Made by a program: the position numbers and the translations under genes. Positions 1 to 11,068 of a DNA stretch of 64,000 nt are shown here, one piece after another. The stretch lies in the NCBI GenBank assembly GCA_963970005.1, contig CAXAMN010025706.1, positions 410,601-474,600 on the forward strand, in the 5' to 3' direction. This DNA comes from Durusdinium trenchii (Eukaryota > Sar > Dinophyceae > Suessiales > Symbiodiniaceae). Within the stretch, counting starts at the first letter, position 1, and every line of letters starts with the position of its first letter. Under the pieces are notes generated by a model. The model made no database searches. It saw only the letters and a list, made by a program, of their open reading frames with translations, and had not been told where the DNA came from.

Positions 1-217
1 GGCTGGTCTCTTTTACGTATTTCAAGAAACAACAAATTAAGACGAGGCCAGGGCATGAACTAGTTGCTAGCACTAGCACTATACATTCACATTCACATCA
101 CTCCTGGTAATCTCAAAGCTGAACTTGAAACAGTATCAGGTGTTATAACTGTTATCACGGTGTTGTCCAAACAGCGAGCAGAGTTTCTTAGCCAGGCTTT
201 GCTTTCTTTGTCCCCCA

Positions 218-631
218 TCAGTCCTCAAACTGCTTGAGGGCATCGAAGGCTTCCAACATATGCCCCAATGACTTTGCATCAGAAAAGAGGTTGATGGAGT
301 CTCTGAAAGTGGGAGAATGGTGTCGCACATGAGCATCATAGATCTTCTGATACTCTGAATGTCGTGTGGTAATGCCTTCTGTGGTACATTTCTTTTTCCA
401 GCTCCCCTCCAACTCCAAAGCCTCACTAACCAAAGCCAGTGGGGTGACACCTGAGCCGGAATGATGCCGGTTATGCTCATCACACATCCATTTGATCACC
501 CACTGAGGAGTACTTTTGTGCAAAATGCGGGCCCTTCGAAGTCCTTGTTTCAGCGTTTGCTGAATCATTGGATGGTCAGGCTGCTTCTCCATGCACGAGT
601 AAAATGCAGCCCTCCGATGATTGAAGCTCAA
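218..631 (-). CDS. C-terminal exon of an unrecognised protein
   Basis: An open frame of about 137 codons ends at a stop near 218. The protein is charged and mixed helical, with His/Arg-rich stretches (MSFNHRRAAF at the start, DEHNRHHSGSG in the middle), and ends LKQFED. I do not recognise a named domain. The residue mix is that of a real globular exon, and it resembles C-terminal exons I recall from uncharacterised dinoflagellate proteins. The upstream exon is not identified; a weaker frame at 1100-1463 on the same strand is a candidate. Strand and reality are moderately sure; function is unknown. Confidence 0.4.
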   Translation of the reverse strand: MSFNHRRAAFYSCMEKQPDHPMIQQTLKQGLRRARILHKSTPQWVIKWMCDEHNRHHSGSGVTPLALVSEALELEGSWKKKCTTEGITTRHSEYQKIYDAHVRHHSPTFRDSINLFSDAKSLGHMLEAFDALKQFED

Positions 632-838
632 TGCAAGCAGTGGGTAATTTTGTTGCCTTGGACCCTGGCTCCACCGCAGCCATGGAAGTCCTGAGCTGGT
701 CAGGAAGCCATGCCCCCAACATTATCCTAGAATGGTGGTCACTATGGTAGTCAACTTGTCAACTCAACACAACATGGAAACAGAGGACTGGGGCACCGCC
801 TTCAATTTGTGTAGAACATAGGCAAACAGCCACCCTGT

Positions 839-925
839 ACATAAATATACATACATACATACAAACATACATACATTCATACTTTCATACATTCATACAT
901 GCATACATACAGACAGACAGACATG
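839..925. repeat. ATAC/ATTC tetranucleotide microsatellite
   Basis: A run of catacatac and cattcata units with drift, followed by agacagacagac. It is simple sequence with no coding content. Confidence 0.85.
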
Positions 926-1056
926 GTCCATAAGTCCATAACAGACCGGTGTGGTGTAAGACAGTCTGTAACCTTTTACAAAAATACTGTAAATAAATAA
1001 AACACACACATATATATATATACCAGGTATAGATCATTTATATTGTATAGTCGTAT

Positions 1057-1092
1057 AATAGTGAACTAGTTGAACTAGTATAGTTCACTATT
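1057..1092. repeat. 11-bp perfect inverted repeat (small AT-rich palindrome)
   Basis: The arms aatagtgaact (1057-1067) and agttcactatt (1082-1092) are perfect reverse complements around a 14-base loop that is itself rich in actagt. It lies in the AT-rich 1000-1110 stretch just past the last plausible codon of the neighbouring exon. It could be a small hairpin or a chance palindrome in AT-rich DNA. Confidence 0.5.
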
Positions 1093-1099
1093 ACTATTT

Positions 1100-1463
1100 T
1101 ACTAGTGAAATAAGTAGTAAATAACAAATCCAAGATTCCAGAGCAGTCATCAGCCAGCCCAGAGTTGAGCAGTCGTTCTTCATACTCGCGAACTGTGGAC
1201 TGTTGTAAAGGGCGGTTGAGGGGGTCCGCCACAACGTTTGGTTTGTTGTTCTCACCAAACCACGAAATGTCAATGATCTCTCCACTGGGGTCCCCAAATA
1301 TTTCGAAGATGCGCTCAATCCTTGCAGCTCCATGGTAATCACTGAAGACAGTCTCAATGTCTTGATTCTCTTCCCACAGGTTCACACCACTCTCACTCTG
1401 CTTGCCAACTCTTCGCCTCCTTGTTGGGGTGGGAGTTCCTTCCACCGCACGTCTATGGGCCAT
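1100..1463 (-). CDS. exon of an unrecognised protein
   Basis: An open frame runs from an ATG at 1463 with a basic start (TPTPTRRRRVGKQ) into an acidic mixed segment containing VFSDYHGAARIERIFEIF and NVVADPLNRPLQQSTV. The last codons run into AT-rich DNA and are probably not coding. A second minus frame at 1382-1573 (containing GPFEITAQNFATTWPIDVRW) also looks protein-like, so the true exon may switch frame through an intron near 1385-1400. No family is recognised. Confidence 0.3.
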
Positions 1464-1573
1464 GTTGTTGCAAAGTTCTGTGCTGTGATCTCAAAAGGTC
1501 CAGCCACACTGGCGTGTGACCCGAGCACGGACGGAAAGGTTGGCTTAGCAACCTCTTCAACTGAAAGCCGCAA

Positions 1574-2420
1574 GGATCAACTGTCAGCTGTCCAGGGTCT
1601 AGTTAGTCAGTTGACCAGCACAGCTATCAGCGATCCTTTTGTTGCCCTTTTGAGCCACAAATGGAAACAAAACAGTCACGCTGAATCAATGAAAAGACAA
1701 AAGTAACTGTGACAGTGACTAACCGGGACCGAAACCGTTCAGTGCCCCTCTACTCCCAGTTGTTCTTGCTTCTTAGGGCCAAGCTGGCTGCTATAGAAGT
1801 CGGCAAAAGCTTCTGCAAAGCTTTGCTGATGCAGAAGATCTGCCACCACCTGCACCGTCAGTCCCGGTTTCACTAGTTGAGAACAGTACCTGGCCAATCC
1901 ATTGCTGCATTGTATGCACTGGGTAAGAATGAAACAATGGACTTGCTGACTGATTGTTAATTGTGTGTCCGTAAATGACCCGTGTGCATGGCCAGGACCA
2001 AAATACAAAGACCTTCACTCACCTTCAACCCAACACGTCTACAAGTTTACAAGTAATGCAGTGTGAAAAGAAACAAACAGAGGCATACTGAGCTGGCTAG
2101 CACTCACACGCCGATGTTCTGCAAAAGAAGGGAAACTGTAAAGCTCAAACATTTTGCTGCACGTGTTTCTGAAAGTCACCACCGTATCCGCAGGGTGCAA
2201 GCGCAGGACTGGAAGTGGCAAAATGAGCAGTCTTGATTGAGCAACAGGAAAAGCACACCACCTGTTTGTTCAAACTCCAGCACTTAGGACTTAGGACTTA
2301 GGACTGTCTGACTCAAATCCAAAATGTTGACTGGCAACTAGCTGCTGCTCACAACCAGACCTGTTCAAACTGATTCCAAAGTAACCGATGTACAGTTACA
2401 ACTGTGTGTCCCGGGGTTCA
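1574..2420. other. stretch with no supportable gene
   Basis: Several 60-90 codon frames occur on the minus strand (1739-2008, 1791-2018, 2039-2221), but none shows a convincing residue pattern or a recognisable motif. A short triple repeat ggacttaggacttaggactta lies near 2286-2306. Confidence 0.4.
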
Positions 2421-2421
2421 G

Positions 2422-2602
2422 CTACATTGAACATGCATTTGGATCTTGCTTCTTCCCTCTAATGCGGACAGGTGGAGGAGGAGGTCGTTGCTGAAGTGCC
2501 TTTGACTTTGCCCTACTCTCCTCAGCAGCATCATTCAAGCGCCGTTTCTGGGCACGAGCTTGGATGGAGGCGTCCATGAATAGAGAGAGTTCCTTCAATA
2601 TC
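2422..2602 (-). CDS. C-terminal exon, charged with a proline run
   Basis: A plausible 3' splice acceptor (ctgttggcag, minus strand, near 2603) is followed by an in-frame segment ILKELSLFMDASIQARAQ, a Lys/Arg/Glu-rich stretch, QQRPPPPPVRIRGKKQ, and a stop. It could be the last exon of the methyltransferase-like gene just upstream (2.94-7.56 kb) or belong to another transcript. No domain is recognised. Confidence 0.35.
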
Positions 2603-2939
2603 CTGCCAACAGAGCACAATATATGCAATGAATATGATCACTTGAATGCTCTTGAACTAGTTTTCGGACACCACGAATCGAAAGAAAATCAAGAGTAGTA
2701 TGTATGTACAAAAACATGTATGTATGTATGTTTTGTATCAGTGTAAGTGAAAGTGTATCTGTGTATGTATGTAAGCAGAATCATGGTCAACATCAACATC
2801 AATCCTATGCTGCTAAGCTTCTAAGCTTCACTATATTTCCTGTGAGTGTGCAACAAACATACAAGCAATGCAAGAGAATGACTGAGCCGTCCCTCCTGTT
2901 GGATTGTCCAGACGGCTTCCAACATACTGCAGAGTGGAG

Positions 2940-5712
2940 GTGACACAAAAATGGGCAAACCACTGACATGCTGTTGCCAGCTTGTCCACACACTGTTCTC
3001 GGCTTTCTGGATCGTGGGAAGTTGAAAGGACACAGCTTCACATTTCCAAGGGCGGGATGGACAGGGAATGCTTGCATGGCCAAACACTCGCTTCCAAACA
3101 TCCATCTTGAACACGCTCTTTGTGCACCAGGATAGTCTACCGGGCATGTGTATTCTCCCGAAGGTGGTTGGTGAACTTCATCAATCCAAATCCTGTGGTT
3201 GGTTTGGCTGCCCAGGATGAAAGAACATGAGGTTCAGGTTTAGTCTAGTAACAAACGACTACACATAGGAGGGCGCACGTGCCCAAAGTGGGATAGTCAG
3301 CAAAGTGGACCAAAAGAATTCAAAGGCAACGCCTTTCTAACTCCTGATCAAGATTCAGGCCGCAGTTCCTGATCAGGGTATGAATCCAAAGCATGGAACT
3401 GTGCATCCCATGGCCTGCGTCCGGGTTCTGGTTCAATTGCCATGCTTCTCCAGGACACTTGCGACCATAGGCATCTCTTGTCTTCAACTCACTGACATTC
3501 AAAGCTGCCAGGAAAGGTTGCTTCTTCTCTCCGCCCCCTTCATGGATGATGTCCTGGAACACAGATCCAGTGTTTAGTAGAATCTGTTTTATCTTGTAAG
3601 GATTTCAATCCAGCCATCTGTTAGACAAGCGACAAGGAAACAATTTAACACAACACATACCGATAAAGTCAAAGTCCCATCATGTTTCAGAGAGTCCTTG
3701 GCCCAAGATACCTGATCTAGCCCGTAGTGTTCAATGATGGGCTCAACAGCCTCTGCATCCCCAAAGGCATGAAACATAGATAGCTTGCGATTCCGAGCCC
3801 AAGAAAGTTCTTGGTCATATTCGTTTGCTATCACCCCGTCTTTGAACATGTGTGCAAAGAAGACTTCTCTCCAAGAAAACATTGTTGCCCTGTAGAATCT
3901 GCGGGAGAACCTCGTCAATGGTGAAAGCTGATAGAGGGCTGCGCCTTTGTGTCTGAGCCTGTGGTACTTCCTCAAGCGAGCTGTTGGGAACCTCAAGGTG
4001 CATTGGCAGTGTCCATCAACATCCAGTCAAGCTTTTGACAACAAACAGGTGTGGACTCAGTGTGGACTACCAGTGACAAAGCCAACAATTTTAATTACTA
4101 TAATTACATATTATATATATATATATAGCTTAGCCGCCCCAAGTCCAAGTAGAATTCATTCTAGAACGAGCAAACTTCCAATGTAGGAGAGCAACCCAAA
4201 GGATCTAGGGTCAAGCAAGGTTGCTTCAATGTGGTAGGCTGGACCAAGCAGGCGTTCAAGAACGTCAGTGCTGAACTCCGCAACGTTCTCAAGTGTCAGC
4301 TCAGGCTCCATGATCTCTAAGCGCAGTCCAGCCCAAGCAAGGAAGTGAATAGCGTTCTTGTCACTGAAGGCCAACTGTTTTCCTTGTTTGCTGTGAGCAG
4401 TGCAACTGCTCCCAGCAATGTGAGAACGAGCCAATGTGAGGAAGCATTCTTTGTTGTGTCTCACGCACCATGCCTTCCTCTTCATTGCTCTTCTTTCACA
4501 TATGACAGGAGAAAGGATCTCTAGGGCCATTCCAGGCTTGTTCACAAGATCTTGAATCACTGGTTGAAGCTCATCTCGGAAGAAACTGGCAATGTCTCCA
4601 AACACGCAAGTATTTTGACCTGCTTCTCCAATATTGTCGCAAAATGATATAAGCTCCGCTTGACAGTCCTTGTCCCATTCAATAAAGCTGAGGAATCTGG
4701 GCTGAGGAACCTTAGTTCACAACTGGGCCCATTCACCACAATGCAACTCTGATCACCTCTCCTACAGTTCTAGTTCTATAGTTTGATTTGTTCCCAAGTT
4801 TACCCAAGTTTAGTAGTAGTGTGAACAAAACAAATGTAACCGAGGACAGGGACAGGAGCCTGTTGAAGCAAAATAGTCTAGAGTCCGTCCAGAGTCCAGC
4901 TAAGTCCAGCTAGTAGTCCAGCTATATATTCTACAACTAGAATGAGAACATGTTGCAAGCTCTGCAACCCAGCATCTTTCTGGTTTGGAAGACGATCTTG
5001 CACAGCCTTGTGTAGTGCAAGCAAAGCGGTTTCCGGTGCCCCCACTCCACTAAATGCAGAACTGTGGGTTGACTCTGCCAGAAACTCCGCCAAATCATTG
5101 AGTGAACACTTGGGCTCAAGCTGGGAGTAGCTTGAGCAGGAATAATCTGAATTCAGCACTTCTTCCACGAAAGTATCGTAGAACATCAAAGCTTCCTGCA
5201 AGGACTTAGTTGCCTTTCCCTGTCCTGACTGCCCACATTGGAAGGTCTCAAAAGTGCGTCGTTCCTCCTCCAATCGCTCACGATTCTTTTCTTGCTGAGA
5301 GATGAGCTGACTGTCCTCTTGGACTTGGGTCTCTTGACATCCTGCATCAGTCGGAGCAGAATGCGAAGGCACTTGACCTGCAGGCTCAGGCTCTTTCTTA
5401 ACCTTTGCAGCTGCAGTTGCAGGTGGACTTGTCTCAGCTTGCCCGAGAATATCCACTCCAGAATCAAACCATATCGGAGGAGGAGGAGGATTTTCAAAGA
5501 ACATTGATATGGTTGGCTGCTGGTTGCCCGCTGCTGAAGAGGAAGCCGCAGAAGAAGAAGGTAGGGCAGCAGCATCTTCCTCATCAGAACGCTTCCGCTT
5601 GTCTGTGTTGCTCTTCTGGAGCAAAGGAACATCATCTTTTGATGCCCAGGCATCCTCCCACTTGAACTTGTACCACACCTCCTCCAGGAAGTAGGAGTTT
5701 GTTTCGGATGGC
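2940..5712 (-). CDS. C5-cytosine DNA methyltransferase-like protein, catalytic exons
   Basis: A multi-exon minus-strand gene whose exons carry C5-methyltransferase motifs in order. Motif I is AFSGVGAPE (about 5028-5057), after a low-complexity Ser/Glu/Pro region in the exon starting near 5712. Motif II is IEWDKDCQAEL, and motif III is FGDIASFF, in the exon from about 4688. Motif IV is AGSSCTAHSKQG (Cys codon at 4402-4404), motif VI is LENVAEF (ENV at 4282-4290), and motif VIII-like is DPRSFGL. A spacer exon at about 3670-3990 contains FSRRFYRATMFSWREVFFAH. The target-recognition and motif IX exon at 3320-3560 contains WQLNQNPDAGHGMHSSMLW and HTLIRNCG. Motif X is CGQAGNSMSVV (about 2962-2984). 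The enzyme class transfers a methyl group from S-adenosylmethionine to cytosine C5 through the motif IV Cys. Here Ser replaces the usual Pro before the Cys, so activity is uncertain. Introns are inferred from frame changes. Confidence 0.72.
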
Positions 5713-5824
5713 TTCTAGTTCACTTGTTTGCCAAGCAAAAAGAAACAATCATATACAATCATACAATCATAAAAAACGGTTTAGTTCTTTAATCAAGCTA
5801 CATTTCAAGTTCATCTAACACAAG

Positions 5825-6250
5825 TCAGTGATGTTTCTGTTGCAGGCAGTCCTGAGAAGAACTTGGAAGGTAGTAAGCAGGATCACAAATCCAATCCAGC
5901 TCAATCTGCCACGCGACGCAACCTCCCTTGTTTTTCTTCCATCCACTTGACATGGCAGTGTAGGTACTTTGACTCACTTGGTGGCGATCGAAAAAGGAAT
6001 GAAAATCCTCATGCGGAATGAAGTGATTCCCAACAAACTTGACTCTGGCTGCGATTTCCAAGCAGGACTGCCCCCACTTGTTCTTGCCTTGTCCTTTCTC
6101 AGGAATTCTCAAAATGTAGAAGAATCCATCTGGCTGGATAATCCGGCAATAATTGTTCCGAATCTCGTAAGTCTTCTTTCCCTGCAAGATTGCATCCACA
6201 TGGTCGCTGTGAATCAGAAGCCCCCGCACCAAGATGTTGGGCCTCATAGA
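5825..6250 (-). CDS. ASCH/PUA-like domain exon upstream of the methyltransferase-like exons
   Basis: The frame reads LVRGLLIHSDHVDAILQGKK, then TYEIRNNYCR, IQPDGFFYILRIPEKGQG and WQIELDWICDP. The GLL-x-VD-IL-GKKTYEIR pattern is the hallmark of ASCH domains, a PUA-like fold linked to RNA or modified-nucleotide binding. The domain is nearly full length at about 140 residues. It lies on the same strand about 100 bp before the low-complexity exon of the methyltransferase-like gene, so it may form the N-terminal part of the same protein. The alternative is an independent ASCH gene whose 3' end abuts the next gene. The upstream residues (MCVCMRMHS) come from a CA repeat and are not coding. Confidence 0.6.
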   Translation of the reverse strand, partial: SMRPNILVRGLLIHSDHVDAILQGKKTYEIRNNYCRIIQPDGFFYILRIPEKGQGKNKWGQSCLEIAARVKFVGNHFIPHEDFHSFFDRHQVSQSTYTAMSSGWKKNKGGCVAWQIELDWICDPAYYLPSSSQDCLQQKHH

Positions 6251-6330
6251 ATGCATACGCATACATACGCACACACACAGACATGGAGTCTGAGACGGTA
6301 TGTAACATACATATAGGTGTGTGTGTAGAT
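6240..6330. repeat. CA/GTAT-type simple repeats
   Basis: catacgcatacatacgcacacacacaga and nearby gtatgtaacatac/gtgtgtgtg tracts. They interrupt the gene region between the ASCH exon and the scaffold gap. Confidence 0.6.
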
Positions 6331-6423
6331 GGCATTACTTTATGTTGTTGTTATTATCTAATATTATTGTGTGTTTTGACTTTTGTAGTTTATAATCATT
6401 ACACTACAACTCTCCAGGACCTT

Positions 6424-6508
6424 TGAAGAGCTCCCTCCCAAAGACCCTCAGGACCCCCCCTCCCGAAGACCCTCAGGACCCCCCTCCCGAAGACCCTCAG
6501 GACCCCCC
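6424..6508. repeat. ~25-bp C-rich minisatellite truncated by a gap
   Basis: At least three copies of a unit like cctcccgaagaccctcagga followed by cccc run into the 400-base N gap at 6509. The proline-rich frames across it are artefacts of the repeat. A related core (cctcagga with c-runs) occurs near 51870-51890. Confidence 0.8.
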
Positions 6509-6908
6509 NNNNNNNNNNNNNNNNNNNNNNNNNNNNNNNNNNNNNNNNNNNNNNNNNNNNNNNNNNNNNNNNNNNNNNNNNNNNNNNNNNNNNNNNNNNN
6601 NNNNNNNNNNNNNNNNNNNNNNNNNNNNNNNNNNNNNNNNNNNNNNNNNNNNNNNNNNNNNNNNNNNNNNNNNNNNNNNNNNNNNNNNNNNNNNNNNNNN
6701 NNNNNNNNNNNNNNNNNNNNNNNNNNNNNNNNNNNNNNNNNNNNNNNNNNNNNNNNNNNNNNNNNNNNNNNNNNNNNNNNNNNNNNNNNNNNNNNNNNNN
6801 NNNNNNNNNNNNNNNNNNNNNNNNNNNNNNNNNNNNNNNNNNNNNNNNNNNNNNNNNNNNNNNNNNNNNNNNNNNNNNNNNNNNNNNNNNNNNNNNNNNN
6901 NNNNNNNN
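6509..6908. other. assembly gap (400 N)
   Basis: Exactly 400 N bases, probably unresolved minisatellite, given the repeat at its left edge. One or more exons of the 2.9-7.6 kb gene could be lost here. Confidence 0.95.
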
Positions 6909-7339
6909 CAGCAAAGCTATTGTCTCCCTTTACAGTCAAACCACCACATGTATGTGCAAATACCTAAACAGAGTGTAAATAATGAAGTACACAGATGTGT
7001 ATTACCATCTCATCCAAAACAACTCCTGTTGCTTCTTTCACTGCGCACATAAATGTGCACAGATGTTTGGTGTCTACAGCTCCAAATCCCTAGCTCACCA
7101 CTCATATACATATGTAACATAGGAATACTATAATACTTGCAGTACGTCATGTAGAGAAAAACGAAACATGAAGCAACCTATTTCCAGGGGCCGCTGAAAG
7201 CAACTCGCATCAACCAAGGGACTTCCAATATGTGAGAAGACTTGTATCACGCTACACCGCTACAACTTAGAACAAATTGCTGTTCTGGCCTTCCAGTTTC
7301 TCAGCACTGTTTAAGCATACATACACTCATCCTGACTCA

Positions 7340-7559
7340 TCCTACTTTGACACCAGTCAGCTGAAATGCCAAGTGGCTGCTCAGCTCTCTCTGAAGGATG
7401 CCCAAACATAGTGGCAGGATGTGAAAACATATCTTCAAAGTCAGCAGCAGCATCCTGATCCTGGGAATTCTTCCTTTTGGGAGCCTTGGGCTTCATTGGG
7501 AAATTCAACACCTGATTTCGGGACATGTCCTGGTTCTTGCTTTTCTTTCCTTTCCCCAT
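7340..7559 (-). CDS. Lys-rich N-terminal exon, probable first exon of the ASCH/methyltransferase-like gene
   Basis: An ATG at 7559 opens MGKGKKSKNQDMSRNQVLNF, then a basic PMKPKAPKRKN patch, an acidic DAAADFEDMF, and ISADWCQS just before a possible GT donor (caaagtagg on the minus strand). The basic start could be a nuclear localisation signal. It is the nearest upstream coding exon on the same strand as the ASCH exon, but the scaffold gap lies between them, so linkage is an inference. Confidence 0.45.
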
Positions 7560-7599
7560 TGCCAAGCAATCGAGCAAACGCTGCTGTAAATCTATGCAC

Positions 7600-8029
7600 T
7601 TTCCTTGTGTTGGCCCTATCCTATCCCATGTGGTTTTTCAACTAGCTGATTGTTTTTGCGGCAATGACTCATGGACCCATGGACATGGACATTAACCCTA
7701 TAGTTTGGACTATAGACACATGACACAAACAGTTTGCGTCCTGCAATAGCAAGTCTTGATCCAAAGAAGGGAACGCAACAAGGCAAAGTTCAGGTTGCAC
7801 AGGCTTGTCAACACAGATGCGTGTGTGGGCACTGTGCACCACGTATGTGGCGAACAGAATTCCACAGCTTTACCATATCATATTACGTGTGTAAGTTTGG
7901 TTTGTCTTCTTCTCAGTTGAACAACAAGCTCAATTTGATCTAAGGGGGATGTGTTGCTGAAGCAAAGGTTGTGCTGCTTATGCCCCAAATTGTAAAACAC
8001 TGAATAATTCAACAAACGTGCCCTGGCGC
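7600..8029. other. no supportable gene
   Basis: Both strands show only short frames. The sequence leads into the ~550 bp repeat block. Confidence 0.4.
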
Positions 8030-10180
8030 CACGCCGAACACCCGCACACCGCACACCTGTGGAATGATTCAGAGCAAGAGGCTTCACACCTTGTGGCAAA
8101 TGTGGTAGCAAACTTGCATGTGGACTCCACTTGCATGTGGAGTGAATCAGTTGTAAGGCGCTTGGATAGCAAGGACTTTTACATTCACACAAAAGGAAAG
8201 GAAAGCGGTTCATCCTTAATCGCAAACAAATAACTCACCACCTCAAAACTGTTTGAAGCTGCTTGTCGCACCTCCGGCACAAACTGCAGCACTGTAGCAC
8301 GAATTGCAACAACCTCAGGCTGCTGGACAGGGACAACTACTGCAAAGGCGCAAGAACTTCCAGAGGGAAGTGATCCAAATGGTCGAACAAAAGTCCACTA
8401 TGTCAACGATATGCAGTAATGCAGCGCATGTGGGTTCGTGTAATTCAATTGACCTTTTCTCATCTTTGTTCAGCAACAGTCTAAATGAGCCTGAGTCTAA
8501 ATGGTTGGTTGGTTGTGGAAACAAAACCAATTCGAAAGGCGCTGAGGCACTCAGGTTGGGGTAAGTCAGTTGGCACAATTGGCTTCATACACCTGTGGAA
8601 TTGTTCAGAGCAAGAGGCTTCACAGGCTTCATATTCACGCCCCACTGAACCATTTGTGGCACATCTATTGGGGACCAACAGCTATGAAAGAGTCCAGTGA
8701 CACTTGCAGCAAATGTGACATTTGTAGATGTAGATGTAGACGCTGTTGCCCACTCTTGGGCTAGCAAGCACTCTGAATCTCACGTCTCACATAAAGAAAC
8801 TGCCACACTGCTATTCTAGGTTGATTCATTGTTGTTTCAAACCGTTTGGATCTGATCAACCCCAAACAATCCCTTGGTACCAGGGGCCCCCAGCACAGAA
8901 TGTAGCACAAGTTGCAAGCACCTTGGCATGCGGAAATGCTCAATGTTCTGAAGTTCCCAAGTTCAGGTGGATTCTGGATTCGGAAGTTAGGTTGGCTTCT
9001 TCTCATTCAGTGACATCACAATCAAAGGTCGATTGGGGTCCACAGAGAATCACTGACTGTAGACTGTGAAACACATCCAGTACACATTGCGCACGCACTC
9101 AGGCAAAGTTAACACACATTCCCTGACACCGTGCCTGTGGAATCGTTCAGAGCAAGAGGCTTCGCATGCCCCACACACGCTTTTTGTGGGACCTGGGACA
9201 TGAAAGGCCCACGTTAAGCAAATGTCCAATGAGTCAAACGAGTAGTTGTAGTTGTAGCTTCTGTGGCCCACTTATAAGCTAGCAATCTCTCTCTCTCTCT
9301 CTGACTCTTATGCTCTCCTGCACTCTCACTCTTACATTTGCAAATTACAAAGGACTTGTCATGCATCTTCATGAGAAGTGAGTGGTGAGTAACTCAAACC
9401 TCAAGCCTTTAGCTGTTTGAATCTGATTTTGTCACTCCGGGCGCAAGGCCCGTAGTACGAATTGCAAACACCTCAGGCCGCAGGCTGGTGGACAGGTGCA
9501 ATTATAAAACTATATAAGGCCCATATAAGGCTTATATTATAAGTGCAAGAGATGAAGCCATCATCCATCCATATCATATTCAAATGTCAAATGTTCAACA
9601 TATGAAATTCATGCGGATTCGTGAAGTTAGGTTGTTTTCTTCTTGTTCAGTAACATTCTTGATGGGTTTTGAAACAAAAGCAATTTACACACGCTAGTCG
9701 CTATGTGACCAGTCAGCGAACTTTCCCTGACTCTGCACCTGTGGAATTGTTCGGAGCAATAAGCCGCCCCACACCTTTGGTGTCAAATGTGGGCACAAAC
9801 AGGCAAACAGCCATGAAACAGTCCACTCCACTTTCCACTTTGTAGAAACCCACTGAAGCAACTTTGTAGAAACCCACTGAAGTCAGCAAGTGCAGTGAAT
9901 CACACATGTGCACTGCACATGAACTGAACTGCTGTTCCTTCCATCCGATTCATTTTGATTGCAACAAAGGTTTTATTGGCAAACACTGCAGCAATGATTC
10001 AAAACATTCTCTGTTTGAAGCTGCTCTGGGAGCCCCCCACACAAGAATGAACCACGAATTGGAGGCACCTCAGGCCGCTGGACAAGAACAACTACAAAAG
10101 GCGAAGGCTCTCGCTGTGACAACCTGCCACCTTAATCTCAGTGACTCAGGTGAACTTTGTTGCAGCAATGTCATGCACTA
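8030..10180. repeat. four diverged tandem copies of a ~550-bp unit
   Basis: Anchor strings recur in the same order. The anchor cctgtggaat-nn-ttcagagcaagaggcttc appears near 8054, 8590, 9132 and, more diverged (ttcggagcaataagcc), near 9735; spacings are about 536, 542 and 603 bp. A second anchor near gtttgaagctg, then cacgaattgcaa and cctcaggc-gctggacag, recurs near 8250-8330, 8840-8920, 9415-9490 and 10010-10090. Short frames inside are not conserved as protein. No terminal inverted repeats were noticed. Confidence 0.75.
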
Positions 10181-10311
10181 ACACCATTTTTCTGGCGATG
10201 GGGCCATGTCACTTGTGAAGTTTCTAGAAACAGTCAAGCCCCCAGGCCTGACTTCATGATGCTAGTAAACTTGTAACTGGGAATTGAAATGAAATTCAAC
10301 CTCCAGTGGCT

Positions 10312-11068
10312 TCAGCAGGATCCGGACCGGCGTCTCTTTCTAGCCGGTTCACTGTGGGATCTTTTTGTCTTCCTGGATGCTGGTGGAGCCAGAGCTGCGG
10401 AGACATTGGCATCCACTGACAGGGCCATCCGCTGGGCTGCGTGAGGTGTAATGGCAAAGGTTGTTGAACCGGCCAAAGCTGTGTAGCCATTGCGACGTTC
10501 ACCTTGTGGGTCGGCAGCTTGAACTTGAACAGTGGAAGGGGCATCAACTTCAACATGAGGGGGCCGAGCAGCAAAGAAGAGGTTGTTGTTGAGGTGTTGT
10601 CCATTCCACCCATTGTACCCCCACGTTGGCCTGCCACCGTTGCCATAGTAGTGATGATGGTAATGATGGTGGTGGACATGATTGATGTGGTAGTGCTTGG
10701 AGTTGTCTTTGAAGCGGAACTTTCGAAAAGTCACTCTTGTGTGCTTCGCAGTTGGTCCAGCATCCACATCACTGACGGGGCCCACCGGTGTTTCGACTTC
10801 GGCTTGCCTTTCCAGGTGTCTCAATGCCACAAAACCTCCACCCAAATGGCCAGAACAGTGGGGATCATCCGGGTTTGATGATGCATCTGCATCATCCAAA
10901 GTGGGCTCCGAGCAACACTCCCAGGAGTCAGAGCTCTCATGATCATTATCACCATCATGATCATCTCTAGTGTCATCCGGCTCCAGCTCACCTGGCTCCG
11001 GATCCAACTGTGCCATGCGCCGCAGCATGAGGACTACCCAGGTGATAGGATCCCGATCCAGCTTTTCT
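10312..11068 (-). CDS. C-terminal exon with His-rich tract and basic tail
   Basis: An acceptor (cggttag) at about 11069 opens KLDRDPITWVVLMLRRMAQ, then a very acidic Asp/Glu/His stretch (DDTRDDHDGDNDHE). A His-rich segment follows (HYHINHVHHHHYHHHYYGN, about 10635-10690), then a Gly/Trp/Asn-rich loop, and a basic tail (RKTKRSHSEPARKRRRSG) that looks like a nuclear localisation signal before the stop. The His-rich run could bind metal. I infer from strand and spacing only that it is the end of the hAT-like gene. Confidence 0.55.

Noticed and set aside
6399-7052. Proline-rich and Gly/Arg-rich frames across the 6.5-6.9 kb gap
   Set aside because: They consist of a C-rich minisatellite and 400 N; no real protein pattern.
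10504-10878. A plus-strand frame with a Val/Met-rich hydrophobic run (VAIVVMMVMMVVDMIDVVVL) that looks like a membrane helix
   Set aside because: It is the complement of the His-rich CAT/CAC codons of the minus-strand exon, so the hydrophobic run is an artefact.
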